DNA from: Halomonas sp. H10-9-1
GTDB taxonomy: Bacteria; Pseudomonadota; Gammaproteobacteria; Pseudomonadales; Halomonadaceae
Assembly: GCF_040147005.1 (NCBI RefSeq)
Contig: NZ_JAMSHO010000001.1
Coordinates: forward strand, 1,860,001-1,924,000
Length of the DNA: 64,000 nt
Direction: 5' to 3'
The stretch's first letter is position 1. The number at the start of each line of letters is the position of its first letter. Both the position numbers and the translations under genes were made by a program. This document shows positions 29,834-39,469 of the stretch, in pieces. Below the pieces are notes generated by a model, which did no database searches, had not been told where the DNA came from, and saw only the letters and a program-made list of their open reading frames with translations.

Positions 29834-31123
29834 TCAGGGGTCGGCGCGGCGGCCGATGCCCCGATAGTGGAGGCCCTGGGCGGCGACCCATGCCGGGTCA
29901 TAGATGTTGCGCCCATCCAGCACCAGGCGCTGGTCCAGCAGCGTGGCCAGTCGCCGCCAGTCGGGATTCCAGTAGGCCTTCCATTCGGTGACCAGCATCA
30001 AGGCGTCGGCCCCCCGGCACGCCTCCAGCGGGTCGCCGTCGAAGCCCTCCAGCAGCGGGTGGTCCCCCACCTCCTCGCGCAGGGCGGGCAGCGCCGCGGG
30101 GTCGTGGATGCGCACATGCACGCCCTCGGCCCACAGTGCCCGCAGCAGGGTCAGCACGGGGGCGTGGTCGATGCGCGCGGTGCCGGGCTTGAAGGCGGCG
30201 CCCCAGATGGCGATGCGGCGCCCTTCCAGGCGGCCGTGGAAGTGCGCCCATAGCTTGCGGAACAGGGTTTCCTTCTTGTGCTCGTTGATGTCGAGCACCT
30301 GCTCGAGCAGCGCCGAGCGCCGCCCACTGGCGGACTGCACGTCGGCCAGGCGCATCAGGTCGCGGGAGAAGTTGGGGCCGCCGAAGCCACAGCCGGGATA
30401 GAGGTACTCGTAGCCGATGCGTGGATCGGAGCCCATCCCCTGGCGCACGAACTCGACGTCGACGCCCAGGCTGTCGGCCAGCCCCGCCACCTCGTTCATG
30501 TAGCTGATGCGAGTGGCCAGCATGCCGTTGATCGCCAGCTTGGTGAGCTCGGCCGCGCGACACGGCATGCATTGGATCACCTCACGACGCCGGTTGAAGG
30601 CGCGCAACAGCTCGCGCACCTGCGCCTCCGCCCCGGCATCGTCGACGCCCAGCAGCCAGCGACCGGGCCGGGTGAAGGTCTCCCAGGCGCGCCCCTCCTC
30701 GATCATGTCCGACAGGGCCACGGCGTGGCTGCCTTGTCCCAGCCGGGACTCCAGTCGCTCGGTCTCACCCACCGGGAAGGTGGAGTGGTTGACCAGCAGC
30801 CGTGACGGGCCGCCGTGGCTCCCGAGGGCATCGAACAGGCCATCGAGGTCACCGCGCTGCTCCGGCGAGAGCGAGAGCCAGACCACCTCCTGGGGCCGTT
30901 GCAGGGCCTCTTCGGCGCTCGTCGCCAGCCGCAGGCTGGCGTCGGCCAGGCCGGCCTCGAGCTGGTCGAGCAGGCGCGGCTCGCGGATCAGCCAATCGGC
31001 TCCCCGCAAGGTCGGCCATGACTGGTCGGCATGCGGCAGCCAGGTGACCTCATGACCCACCCAACTGAGGGCGGCGGCGGCGGTAGCGGCAGAGAGCTCG
31101 CTGCCGTGAACCAGCACACGCAT
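29834..31123 (-). CDS. UDP-glucose dehydrogenase homologue lacking the catalytic Cys
   Basis: The 429-aa protein has the UDPG/GDP-mannose dehydrogenase layout and conserved STFPVG, AELTKLAINGMLAT (Lys195, Asn199) and DPRIGYEYLYPGCGFGG. The following catalytic motif, normally S/Y-C-F/L-P-K-D, is PNFSRD: the nucleophilic Cys is Asn251 and the Lys is Arg254. The NAD-binding G-x-G-x-x-G of the N-terminus is replaced by HGSELSAAT, and PEFLREG is SDMIEEG. It starts 3 bp after galU, which makes its normal substrate, and this order is typical of active ugd. It is therefore either a pseudoenzyme or an altered enzyme. Confidence 0.83.
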   Translation of the reverse strand: MRVLVHGSELSAATAAAALSWVGHEVTWLPHADQSWPTLRGADWLIREPRLLDQLEAGLADASLRLATSAEEALQRPQEVVWLSLSPEQRGDLDGLFDALGSHGGPSRLLVNHSTFPVGETERLESRLGQGSHAVALSDMIEEGRAWETFTRPGRWLLGVDDAGAEAQVRELLRAFNRRREVIQCMPCRAAELTKLAINGMLATRISYMNEVAGLADSLGVDVEFVRQGMGSDPRIGYEYLYPGCGFGGPNFSRDLMRLADVQSASGRRSALLEQVLDINEHKKETLFRKLWAHFHGRLEGRRIAIWGAAFKPGTARIDHAPVLTLLRALWAEGVHVRIHDPAALPALREEVGDHPLLEGFDGDPLEACRGADALMLVTEWKAYWNPDWRRLATLLDQRLVLDGRNIYDPAWVAAQGLHYRGIGRRADP

Positions 31124-31126
31124 GGC

Positions 31127-32017
31127 TCAGGCCTCCCCGGCGTAGCGCGCGAGCAGCTCGCGGAAGCCTTCGCCGAAGCGGGCGTGGCGACGCCCATAGG
31201 CGAGGGTGGCCTCGAGGTAGCCCAGTTGATGGCCGCAGTCGAAGGTCTTGCCGCGCATTCTGTAGGCGTCGACGCCCTCCCGGGCGCGCAGGGTCTCGAT
31301 GGCATCGGTCAACTGGATCTCGGCACCGGCACCGGGGGGAGTCTCGGCGAGCAGTGCGAAGATGCTGCCGGGCAGGACATAGCGGCCGATCACGGCCAGG
31401 TCGGAGGGGGCCTCCTCCACCGGGGGCTTCTCCACCACGCCGGCCAGCGGCCGTGACTCGCCCGGCGCGGGAGTCTCACCGCCGGTGTCGACGATGCCGT
31501 ACTTGCAGGTCATCTCGTGGGGCACCTCCTCGACCATCAGTTGGGCATGGCCGCTGTGCTCGAAGGCCTCCAGCATGCCGGCCAGGTCGTTGGCCTCGAG
31601 GCCCTCGTCATCCACCAGCACGTCGGGAAGCAGCACGGCGAAGGGGGCGTCATCGCCAATCACCGGCCGGGCACACAGCACCGCATGGCCAAGTCCCAGC
31701 GGCTCCGGCTGGCGCACGCTGATGATGTTGACGTCGTCGGGGACGATGGCGCGCAGCTCCTCGAGCAGCGCGTGCTTGCCCTTGGCCTCGAGGCTCGCCT
31801 CGAGCTCGAAGTGCTTGTCGAAGTGGTTTTCGATGGCGGCCTTGCTGCCGTGGGTCACCAGCACGATGTCGCGGATGCCGGCGGCAACCGCCTCCTGGAC
31901 CACGTACTGGATCACCGGACGGTCAACGATGGTGATCATCTCCTTGGGAATCGCCTTGGAGGCCGGCAGGCAGCGGGTGCCGAAACCGGCGACGGGAAGC
32001 ACGGCCTTGCGAATCAT
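31127..32017 (-). CDS. galU: UTP-glucose-1-phosphate uridylyltransferase
   Basis: The 296-aa enzyme makes UDP-glucose from UTP and glucose 1-phosphate. It has the nucleotide-binding start AGFGTRCLPASKAIPKEM and the typical QPEPLGLGHAVLCARPVIGD and VEKPPVEEAPSDLAVIGRYV segments. UDP-glucose feeds envelope glycans and lipid glycosylation. It is the promoter-proximal gene of galU-ugd-like. The 224-bp divergent region with ubiG holds a 20-bp palindrome. Confidence 0.93.
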   Translation of the reverse strand: MIRKAVLPVAGFGTRCLPASKAIPKEMITIVDRPVIQYVVQEAVAAGIRDIVLVTHGSKAAIENHFDKHFELEASLEAKGKHALLEELRAIVPDDVNIISVRQPEPLGLGHAVLCARPVIGDDAPFAVLLPDVLVDDEGLEANDLAGMLEAFEHSGHAQLMVEEVPHEMTCKYGIVDTGGETPAPGESRPLAGVVEKPPVEEAPSDLAVIGRYVLPGSIFALLAETPPGAGAEIQLTDAIETLRAREGVDAYRMRGKTFDCGHQLGYLEATLAYGRRHARFGEGFRELLARYAGEA

Positions 32018-32115
32018 GGTGAAGTCCTTGTCGATCTCTCAGCATCAGTGAGTGTCACCGCGGCTAGCGGCGTTCCTTCCCGGGTGAGAGACGTGGGAAT
32101 GCCTCCCCGGGAACG

Positions 32116-32135
32116 GGTATCATGGGCATGATACC
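32116..32135. promoter_or_regulatory. palindrome between galU and ubiG
   Basis: GGTATCATGGGCATGATACC is a 20-bp inverted repeat with 9-bp arms and a GG centre, about 100 bp from each divergent start. Its position and symmetry suit a dimeric transcription factor. It could also form a hairpin. No regulator is assigned. Confidence 0.5.
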
Positions 32136-32241
32136 GGACGCGACCAGGCCTGCCACTGTGTCGACACGACGACAGCGACTGTAGCGTCACGCCAACAACC
32201 TGGCCGAGGCCTGTACCATGAACCAGCAACGGAGAGCGCAG

Positions 32242-32967
32242 ATGGGCGCAACATCAACCTCAGCGGAGAATGTGGATCCCGGCGAGATTGCCAAGTTCGA
32301 GGCCCTGGCGGGACGCTGGTGGGATGCCACCGGGGAGTTCAAGCCGTTGCACGATATCAACCCGCTGCGCCTGGACTTTATCGACGCGCGTGCCGGCCTG
32401 GCCGGGCGGCGGGTGCTGGATGTCGGCTGTGGCGGCGGCATCCTCGCCGAGGGCATGGCCCATCGCGGCGCCCGGGTCACCGGCATCGATCTGGGCGAGG
32501 CCCCACTGGGGGTGGCCCGCCTGCATGCCGAGGAGAGTGGAGTCGAGATCGAGTACCGCCGGGTCAGCGTCGAGGCCCTGGCCGAGGAGGCGCCGGGAAG
32601 CTTCGATGTGGTCACCTGCCTGGAGATGCTCGAGCACGTACCCGACCCGGGCTCGGTGGTGCGCGCCTGCGCGACCCTGGTCAAGCCCGGTGGCCAGGTG
32701 TTTTTCTCGACCCTGAACCGCAATCCCAAGGCCCTGGCCCTGGCGGTGGTCGGAGCCGAGTACCTGCTGCGCATGTTGCCCCGCGGCACCCACGACTATG
32801 CCAAGTTCATCCGTCCCGCCGAGCTGGCTGGATGGTGCCGGCGGGCGGGCCTGGAGGTGCGCGAGCAGAGTGGCCTGGTCTTCAACCCCCTGAGTCGCCG
32901 CTACCGGCTGCACCCGACCGATGTCTCGGTCAACTACCTGATGCACTGCCGGCGCGAGGAGGCGTGA
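32242..32967 (+). CDS. ubiG: ubiquinone biosynthesis O-methyltransferase UbiG
   Basis: From ATG 32242 the 241-aa SAM-dependent methyltransferase performs both O-methylations in ubiquinone synthesis. The family hallmark [19 protein letters not shown] is at the N-terminus, followed by SAM motif [16 protein letters not shown] and [13 protein letters not shown] 32242 has GGAGA 5-7 nt upstream; an ATG at 32218 would add eight residues. It overlaps nothing and precedes mupP by 5 bp, an arrangement also known from Pseudomonas. Confidence 0.93.
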   Translation: MGATSTSAENVDPGEIAKFEALAGRWWDATGEFKPLHDINPLRLDFIDARAGLAGRRVLDVGCGGGILAEGMAHRGARVTGIDLGEAPLGVARLHAEESGVEIEYRRVSVEALAEEAPGSFDVVTCLEMLEHVPDPGSVVRACATLVKPGGQVFFSTLNRNPKALALAVVGAEYLLRMLPRGTHDYAKFIRPAELAGWCRRAGLEVREQSGLVFNPLSRRYRLHPTDVSVNYLMHCRREEA

Positions 32968-32972
32968 CGACG

Positions 32973-33623
32973 ATGCCCCGCCCCGCGGCCCTGCTCTTCG
33001 ATCTCGACGGCACCCTGGTGGATACCGCGCCGGACCTGGCCAGGGCCACCAATGCCCTGCGCGCCCACCACGGCCTCCCCGCCCTGCCCTATCCGGCGAT
33101 TCGCGCCCAGGTCTCCAACGGCGGCAGTGCGCTGGTCGAACTCGCCCTGGGCCTGGCGCGCGACGCGCCGGGACACGATGAGGCGCGTAGCCTGCTGCTC
33201 GCCGCCTACGGCGAGGCGGTGGCCGAGGAGAGTTGCGTCTTTCCCGAGCTGGTGCCGTTGCTGGCGGCCTGGGAGGCGGCCAAGCGTCCTTGGGGTATCG
33301 TCACCAACAAGCCGCGCGCCTACGCCGAGCCCCTGGTGGCGGCCCTGGGGCTGTCGCCGGGAGCGCTGCTCTGCGCCGATGACCTGCCGGTGAAGAAGCC
33401 TGACCCGGCCCCGCTGCTGGAGGCCGCCCGCCGCCTCGCCGTCGATCCACCGGCGTGCTGGTACCTGGGCGATCACCTGCGTGACATCCAGGCCGCCCGC
33501 GCCGCCGGCATGCCGGCGGTGGCGGTAGGCTGGGGCTATGTAGAGGAAGGCGACGACTATCGTGCCTGGCCCGCCGACCTCTGGTTCGAGACCGGCGAGG
33601 CGCTGGCGGCGGCGCTGAATTGA
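32973..33623 (+). CDS. mupP: HAD phosphatase, MupP/Gph type
   Basis: The 216-aa HAD hydrolase has the nucleophile motif FDLDGTLVDTAPDL (residues 9-22), the VTNKPR motif II region and the CWYLGDHLRDIQAARAAGM motif IV. Homologues are called phosphoglycolate phosphatase, but the gene between ubiG and yciK in Pseudomonas is MupP, N-acetylmuramate 6-phosphate phosphatase of peptidoglycan recycling. The ubiG neighbour and the nearby yciK support MupP; sequence alone does not decide. GAGGAGG lies within the ubiG 3' end. Confidence 0.75.
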   Translation: MPRPAALLFDLDGTLVDTAPDLARATNALRAHHGLPALPYPAIRAQVSNGGSALVELALGLARDAPGHDEARSLLLAAYGEAVAEESCVFPELVPLLAAWEAAKRPWGIVTNKPRAYAEPLVAALGLSPGALLCADDLPVKKPDPAPLLEAARRLAVDPPACWYLGDHLRDIQAARAAGMPAVAVGWGYVEEGDDYRAWPADLWFETGEALAAALN

Positions 33624-33654
33624 GAACTACGAATGGCGGCGCAAGCCGGTAAGC

Positions 33655-34419
33655 TCAGGCCTTCGGTGGCTGGGCGTCGAAGCGCTCGCCATTGTGGCCG
33701 CGGCTCTCCGGGCCCATCAGCCACAGGTAGGTAGGCATGATCGCCTCGGGAGTGAGCAGGCTGGCGGGGTCCTCGCCCGGATAGGCGGTGCGACGCATCT
33801 GGGTGAGAGTGGCGCCGGGGTTGAGGCTATTGACCCGGATGTTGCCCAGGTGCTCGAGCTCATCGGCGAGCACCTCCACGAAGCCTTCGGTGGCGAACTT
33901 GGAGACCGCGTAGCCCCCCCAGTAGGCGCGCCCCTTCCTGCCCACGCCTGACGAGGTGAAGATCACCGAGGCGTCTGGCGAGCTCTTGAGCAGCGGCAGC
34001 AACGCCTGGGTCATCCAGATCGGCCCGTTGATATTGACCTGCATCACCTGCTCCCAGAGCTCGGGATTGCACTGCTCGAAGGGCATGATGCGCCCCAGCA
34101 GCCCGGCGTTGTGCAGGATGCCGTCCAGGCGGCCGAACTCCCGGTCCAGGGTCTCGGCCATGTCGTGGTAGTCCTTGAGGGTGGCGCCCTCGAAGTTCAG
34201 CGGGAAGATCGCCGGCTGGGGGCCGCCGGCGGCCTCGATCTCGTCGTACACCGCCTCCAGCTTGGCGGTGGTTCGTCCCAGCAGGATCACCGTAGCGCCG
34301 TGTCGGGCATAGGTGAGCGCCGCGGTTCGGCCGATGCCGTCGCCGGCACCGGTGACCAGGATCACGCGGCCGTCCAGCAGCTCGCTCGGCGCCTGGTAGT
34401 CGATCTTGCAGGTGGTCAT
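33655..34419 (-). CDS. yciK: YciK-type short-chain dehydrogenase
   Basis: The 254-aa SDR oxidoreductase has the NAD(P)-binding VTGAGDGIGRTAAL (about residues 20-33), HNAGLLG, and the catalytic Ser-Tyr-Lys arrangement with YAVSKFA. It matches YciK of E. coli and Pseudomonas, whose substrate is unknown. ATG 34419 (AGGAGAGCC upstream) is chosen; a longer frame to 34611 reads through cpoB. It is convergent with mupP, whereas in Pseudomonas it is in line with it. It is 13 bp after the cpoB stop and may be the tail of the tol operon. Confidence 0.85.
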   Translation of the reverse strand: MTTCKIDYQAPSELLDGRVILVTGAGDGIGRTAALTYARHGATVILLGRTTAKLEAVYDEIEAAGGPQPAIFPLNFEGATLKDYHDMAETLDREFGRLDGILHNAGLLGRIMPFEQCNPELWEQVMQVNINGPIWMTQALLPLLKSSPDASVIFTSSGVGRKGRAYWGGYAVSKFATEGFVEVLADELEHLGNIRVNSLNPGATLTQMRRTAYPGEDPASLLTPEAIMPTYLWLMGPESRGHNGERFDAQPPKA

Positions 34420-34432
34420 TGGCTCTCCTTGA

Positions 34433-35227
34433 TCAGTTGCCGGACTCGCGCAGGAAGTCCCCTGCCAGCCCCGCCGCGGAGCTCTCCGGGTGCTCCTCGC
34501 GCACCCGCTCGAGCAGCGCCCGGCTCGCGTCCGGCTGGCCCTGGCGTGCCTTGAGCAGGCCCAGCTTGTAGAGGGCATCGGGCACCTTGTTGCTGCCGGG
34601 ATAGTCGTCAAGCACCGTGCGGAAGGCCGCCTCGGCGGGTTCCAGGCGGCCCTCGGCGGAGTGCAGCTCGCCCAGCCAGTAGTGGGCGTTGGGCGTCAGG
34701 CGGCTGTCGGGATAGTCGCCGACGAAGGCGTCGAAGGCGGCGATGGCGGCCTCGAACTGGCGTGCCTGGATGCTGGAGAAGGCCCGCTGATAGGCCGCCT
34801 GGGCGTCGGGGTCATCGCTGCTCGGGGCCGGTGCTTCGTCGGCCACGCGTTCGGCGACCTGCTCGTCGACCCCCTCGCCGCCTGCGTCACTGAGGGTGGG
34901 AGGTGACGCGCCGGCCGCCAGCGAGGCGAGGCGATCCTCGAGGTCCATGTATTGCTGGCGGGTCTGCCCGCGCAGCTGTTCGAGCTGATGACGCAGCTCC
35001 TCGACCTGGCCACGCAGCCGGCGGAGCTCCTCCTGGTGCTCCTGGACCTGGTTGAAGATCACCAGGCTGCCACCGGCCGACTCACGGGTCTCCGTCTGCT
35101 GATAGAAGGTGCTGGGCTGCGCGGTCAGGTCCTCGATCACCGGCTGCTGGGCCAGTGCGGGAAACCCCACGGAGAGCGGGAGCACCAGGGCTCCCGCACC
35201 GCACAGTCCTTTCAGACCGTGTTTCAT
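34433..35227 (-). CDS. cpoB: cell division coordinator CpoB (YbgF)
   Basis: The 264-aa periplasmic protein has a signal peptide (GLKGLCGAGALVLPLSVGFP, cleavage near ALA-QQ), a trimerising coiled coil (about residues 55-105) and C-terminal tetratricopeptide repeats (AYQRAFSSIQARQFEAAIAA and following). CpoB links Tol-Pal to peptidoglycan synthesis during division. It is 30 bp downstream of pal, the standard gene order. Confidence 0.9.
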   Translation of the reverse strand: MKHGLKGLCGAGALVLPLSVGFPALAQQPVIEDLTAQPSTFYQQTETRESAGGSLVIFNQVQEHQEELRRLRGQVEELRHQLEQLRGQTRQQYMDLEDRLASLAAGASPPTLSDAGGEGVDEQVAERVADEAPAPSSDDPDAQAAYQRAFSSIQARQFEAAIAAFDAFVGDYPDSRLTPNAHYWLGELHSAEGRLEPAEAAFRTVLDDYPGSNKVPDALYKLGLLKARQGQPDASRALLERVREEHPESSAAGLAGDFLRESGN

Positions 35228-35256
35228 CTGTGTCTCCCTGGACGCGGGGTGCCGCC

Positions 35257-35799
35257 TCAGTAGGCGAACACGACCCGACGGTTCTGGGCGAAGGCCTCTT
35301 CGTTCTGGCCGCGTGCCGCAGGACGCTCCTCGCCGTAGCTGACCACCTCGACCTGGGAGGGGGAAACGCCCTGCACGGAGAGGAACCGTTCCACCGAGCG
35401 GGCACGTCGCTCGCCCAGTGCCATGTTGTACTCGCGGGTGCCACGCTCGTCGGTGTGGCCCTGGAGCACCACCCGCGCATTGCCGTTCTCACGCAGGTAG
35501 CGGGCATTGGCGGCTAGCACCGGCTCGAACTCGGCGCGAATTCGCTCGCTGTCGAACTCGAAGTAGATGGTGCGCTGCTGGGGGATGCGACCGTCCGCCT
35601 GCTGGCCGGAAGCCCCTGCGGTGCCACCGTAGCCGGAGCCGCTGGCCCGACCATCGCTCACGCCGGTACTGCTGGCACCGCTACCGTCGCGAGTTCCGTC
35701 CATGGAGCCGTCCTGGGTGCCGCCGGTGCTGGAACAGCCGGCCACCAGGGCCAGCGACAGGGCGACTGCCAGGGAGCGGGCATAGGGCTTGAATTGCAT
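35257..35799 (-). CDS. pal: peptidoglycan-associated lipoprotein Pal
   Basis: From ATG 35799 the 180-aa protein has a lipoprotein signal (MQFKPYARSLAVALSLALVA) with lipobox LVAGC, a Gly/Ser-rich linker of about 45 residues, and the OmpA-like peptidoglycan-binding domain (YFEFDSERIRAEFEPVLAAN, LQGHTDERGTREYNMALGER, ARGQNEEAFAQNRRVVF). It anchors the outer membrane to the wall and binds TolB. An upstream in-frame ATG (35841) would put the lipobox too far from the start. Confidence 0.95.
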   Translation of the reverse strand: MQFKPYARSLAVALSLALVAGCSSTGGTQDGSMDGTRDGSGASSTGVSDGRASGSGYGGTAGASGQQADGRIPQQRTIYFEFDSERIRAEFEPVLAANARYLRENGNARVVLQGHTDERGTREYNMALGERRARSVERFLSVQGVSPSQVEVVSYGEERPAARGQNEEAFAQNRRVVFAY

Positions 35800-35819
35800 C
35801 GTTTCGTACTCCTGAAGGA

Positions 35820-37106
35820 TCAGTTCATGAAAGGTGACCACGCGGGTTCGCGTACGTCACCCTGAGCAGAGGGCAACCGGAAGGACGCGCGTCCATCGGC
35901 GGTGACAGCCCCCAGCACCCCGCTGTTACCCTGCTGGGTGGCGAAGATTACCATGGTCCCGTTGGGCGCAACACTGGGCGACTCGTCCCAGCGCGAATCG
36001 CTCAGCGTGACCAGGCGACCGCTGTCCAGATCCTGGCGCGCGACCTGGAATCCCTGGCTGGAACGATGGATCAGGAACAGTTTCTCGCCGTCCGGTGAGA
36101 AGCGGCCGCGGGCATTGTAGTTGCCGGTGAAGGTCATGCGTTTCTGCTCGCCGCTGGCCAGGTCGTGGCGGTAGAGCTGAGGCCCACCGCTGCGGTCGGA
36201 GGTGAACAGCAGGCTGCGGCCGTCCGGGGCCCAGGAGGGTTCGGTATCGATGGCCGAGTCGTTGGTGATGCGCTGCAGGTCGCGGGACCCGATGTCCATC
36301 ACGTAGATCTCCGGCTGGCCATCCTTGGAGAGCGACATGGCCAGCCGGCGACCGTCCGGCGACCAGGCCGGTGCGCCGTTGAGGCCCTGGAAGGAGCTGA
36401 CGCGCGCCCGCTTGCCGGAGCCCAGCTCCTGGACGTAGATCGCCGGCCGTTCGGTCTCGAAGGAGACATAGGCCAGCTTGCGGCCATCCGGGGACCAGGC
36501 CGGAGACAGGAGCGGTTCCCGCGAGCTCAGCACCTGCTGGCTGTTATGGCCGTCGGCATCGGCCACGTAGAGGGCAAACTGCATGTTATCGCCGACCCCC
36601 TGAGAGGTGACATAGGCGATGCGCGTGGAGAAGGCGCCACGGATGCCGGTGATCGCCTCGAACACCTGGTCGCTGATGTAGTGTCCGGCGCCGCGCAGCT
36701 CGCCTGCGGTGGCGGTCACCACTTCTCCGAGCATGCGCTTCTCGCCGCTCACGTCCATCAGCTCGAAGCGCAGCCGATAGCCGTCGCCGGCGCGCTCGGC
36801 GCTGCCCACCACCAGGTAGCGGACATCCAGCGCCTTCCAGTCACCGTAGCGCACCTCGTCGGCGTTGCTGGGCTCGTCCATCATCTGGCGGCGCGGCAGC
36901 GGCTCGAAGTAGCCGCTGCGCTCCAGGTCGTCGTGGATCACCCGAGCCACATCCTCGGGCAACGCCTCGCCACCGGCGAAGGGCACCACGGCAATCGGCG
37001 TGGCACTCTCGTTGCCACGGGTGATCTCGATGGTCAGGTCGGCCTGGGCGAGTTGACTCACCAGCAGCAGGGCGGCAGCCAGCCAGGTAGTCATCAGGGA
37101 TTTCAT
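35820..37106 (-). CDS. tolB: Tol-Pal system beta-propeller protein TolB
   Basis: The 428-aa periplasmic protein has a signal peptide ([20 protein letters not shown], cleavage near QA-DL), an N-terminal domain (about 22-165) and a six-bladed propeller with recurrent [15 protein letters not shown] blades. It shuttles between Pal and TolA. The ATG overlaps the tolA stop (TGATG). Confidence 0.95.
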   Translation of the reverse strand: MKSLMTTWLAAALLLVSQLAQADLTIEITRGNESATPIAVVPFAGGEALPEDVARVIHDDLERSGYFEPLPRRQMMDEPSNADEVRYGDWKALDVRYLVVGSAERAGDGYRLRFELMDVSGEKRMLGEVVTATAGELRGAGHYISDQVFEAITGIRGAFSTRIAYVTSQGVGDNMQFALYVADADGHNSQQVLSSREPLLSPAWSPDGRKLAYVSFETERPAIYVQELGSGKRARVSSFQGLNGAPAWSPDGRRLAMSLSKDGQPEIYVMDIGSRDLQRITNDSAIDTEPSWAPDGRSLLFTSDRSGGPQLYRHDLASGEQKRMTFTGNYNARGRFSPDGEKLFLIHRSSQGFQVARQDLDSGRLVTLSDSRWDESPSVAPNGTMVIFATQQGNSGVLGAVTADGRASFRLPSAQGDVREPAWSPFMN

Positions 37107-38305
37107 CAGCGTATTCCCTCCGGTGAAAATACAAAACTAATACGACGGTATTCTGACTGCAGGTGAGCTGGCAACTGTCGCAGTTCGGCGAACGGCGCCG
37201 CAGCCTCGACGGCCTGGACGGCGGAACGGTCGAAGGCACTGTCACCGCTGGAGCGTGAGACCTCGGCGACAAACAGCTCTCCGGAGGGGCCAAGCCGTAC
37301 CGATATCTCGGCGGTTGCCCCGGAGGCGACATTGGGGGGGATGCGCCAGGTCTGTTCCACGGCCTGGCGTACCAGGGCGATGAAATCGTTGGCCGCCTGC
37401 TGCCCCTGTTGCGCATTGGCGACACGTTCATCGGCTCCCTCGATCAGCCGTTGCATCTCGGCCTCGGCCTCCTCTCGAGAACGACGCTCTGCCTCGCGCT
37501 GGCGCTCGGCTTCGGCCTGAGCCTGGCGTTCGGCTTCGGCCTGAGCCTGGCGTTCGGCTTCGGCCTGAGCCTGGCGTTCGGCTTCGGCCTGACGCTCGGC
37601 TTCGGCCTGGCGCTCGGCTTCGGCCTGGGCCTGACGCTCGGCTTCGGCCTGGGCCTGGCGTTCGGCTTCGGCCTGAGCCTGGCGTTCGGCTTCGGCTTGG
37701 GCTTGGCGTTCGGCTTCGGCCTGGCGCTCGGCTTCGGCCTGGGCCTGACGCTCGGCTTCGGCCTGGGCCTGACGCTCGGCCTCGGCCTGGGCCTGGCGTT
37801 CGGCTTCTGCCTGGGCCTGGCGTTCGGCTTCGGCCTGGCGCTCAGCCTCTGCTTCGGCTTCCTGTTCACGCCGGGCCTGCTCCTCCGCCTCGCGCTGTTG
37901 TTCGAGACGGTGAGCCTCGGCCTCGGCCTCCTCGCTGCGTCTGGCAGCTTCCGCCTCGGCAGCCTGGCGTGCTTCCTCGCGGGCCTGTTCCTCGGCCTGC
38001 TGCTGCGATTCGCGCTGCGCCTCCTCGGCGGCGGCCTGTTCTGCCGCCTGGCGGGCCTGCTCCTCGGCTTCACGCTGCTCCTCGGCCTGCCTGGCCAGGG
38101 CGCGCTGGCGCGCCGCCTCGGCCCGCTGGGCCTGGTCGGTGATCGTCTCGGTGCTCACCAGGGTCGCCTGAACGATAGATGACGGCTGGGGCTCGTGGTC
38201 GCGGGTCGGCAGGCTGATCACGCTGATCAGCAGCACCAGGACGTGTAGCCCCACCGCCAGCAGCGTCGGCAGCCCATAGCCTACCCGGGCATGTCGTCTG
38301 GCCAT
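37106..38305 (-). CDS. tolA: Tol-Pal system protein TolA
   Basis: The 399-aa protein has one N-terminal membrane helix ([20 protein letters not shown]), a long alpha-helical domain II (about residues 55-290) made largely of [12 protein letters not shown] octads and AEERQ heptads, and a compact C-terminal domain III ([31 protein letters not shown]). It spans the periplasm and connects the TolQR motor to TolB/Pal. Domain II is encoded by imperfect 18-24 bp tandem repeats (about 37500-37850). Confidence 0.94.
   Translation of the reverse strand: MARRHARVGYGLPTLLAVGLHVLVLLISVISLPTRDHEPQPSSIVQATLVSTETITDQAQRAEAARQRALARQAEEQREAEEQARQAAEQAAAEEAQRESQQQAEEQAREEARQAAEAEAARRSEEAEAEAHRLEQQREAEEQARREQEAEAEAERQAEAERQAQAEAERQAQAEAERQAQAEAERQAQAEAERQAEAERQAQAEAERQAQAEAERQAQAEAERQAQAEAERQAEAERQAEAERQAQAEAERQAQAEAERQAQAEAERQREAERRSREEAEAEMQRLIEGADERVANAQQGQQAANDFIALVRQAVEQTWRIPPNVASGATAEISVRLGPSGELFVAEVSRSSGDSAFDRSAVQAVEAAAPFAELRQLPAHLQSEYRRISFVFSPEGIR
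37500..37850. repeat. degenerate tandem repeats inside tolA domain II
   Basis: About 350 bp consist of near-identical 18- and 24-bp units (plus strand GGCTTCGGCCTG with GCCTGAGC or GCCTGGCG variants) coding for AEAERQAQ or AERQ blocks. Since all units are multiples of 3, copy-number change would keep the frame and alter the length of the periplasmic helix. Confidence 0.85.
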
Positions 38306-38312
38306 GGTGAGC

Positions 38313-38756
<444 letters not shown>

Positions 38757-38768
38757 GACGTGACTCCC

Positions 38769-39464
38769 TCAGGCGCCGCCGGCGTCGGACCGGCCCTGCA
38801 GGTTACGATGCAGGATGGAGTGGAACTCCTCGGCGAAGTCCTCGTACTTGCCAAGCAGGCGGCCGGACTCCGCGGACAGGCGGTTGTAGAAGATCACCGC
38901 CGGAATCGCGGCGAACAGGCCCATGGCGGTGGCGATCAAGGCCTCGGCGATCCAGGGTGCCACGGTCGACAGGGTCGCCTGCTGGGCCATGGAGAGCGAC
39001 TGGAAGGAGCCCATGATGCCCCACACCGTGCCGAACAGCCCGACATAGGGACTGGCCGAGGCCACGGTGGCCAGGAACACCAGGTGCAGGTTGAGGCGCT
39101 CCTCCTCCCGGGACCAGGCCACCCGCATGCTGCGCTGTACGCCATCGAGGATCGCCTGGGGGCTGCGGGTCTTGGGCATCAGGCGGTTGAACTCGCGGAA
39201 CCCGGCGCGAAAGATATGCTCGGCCCCCTGGGTCTCCTGCTCGGGAGGCACCTCGCGGTAGAGCTCATTGAGATCGACACCGGACCAGAAACGGTCTTCG
39301 AAGCCACGGTGGGCCTTGCGGGCGCGACGCATCATGAAGGTGCGCTGGAAGATCACGATCCACGAGAGGATCGAACCCACCGTAAGCAGCAGCATGACCA
39401 GCTGCACCACGGTGCTGGCGTTCATGATCAGGTGGGGAATGGACATGGCGTCGTTCACGGGCAT
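38769..39464 (-). CDS. tolQ: Tol-Pal system protein TolQ
   Basis: The ExbB/MotA-type protein (231 aa from ATG 39464) has three membrane helices, the first at STVVQLVMLLLTVGSILSWI and the others near GLFGTVWGIMGSF and LIATAMGLFAAIPAVIFYNR. The start is uncertain: ATG 39464 directly abuts its GAGG, GTG 39458 has better spacing from the same GAGG, and ATG 39446 begins the conserved region. It is 5 bp downstream of ybgC. Confidence 0.93.
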   Translation of the reverse strand: MPVNDAMSIPHLIMNASTVVQLVMLLLTVGSILSWIVIFQRTFMMRRARKAHRGFEDRFWSGVDLNELYREVPPEQETQGAEHIFRAGFREFNRLMPKTRSPQAILDGVQRSMRVAWSREEERLNLHLVFLATVASASPYVGLFGTVWGIMGSFQSLSMAQQATLSTVAPWIAEALIATAMGLFAAIPAVIFYNRLSAESGRLLGKYEDFAEEFHSILHRNLQGRSDAGGA

Positions 39465-39469
39465 CCTCG

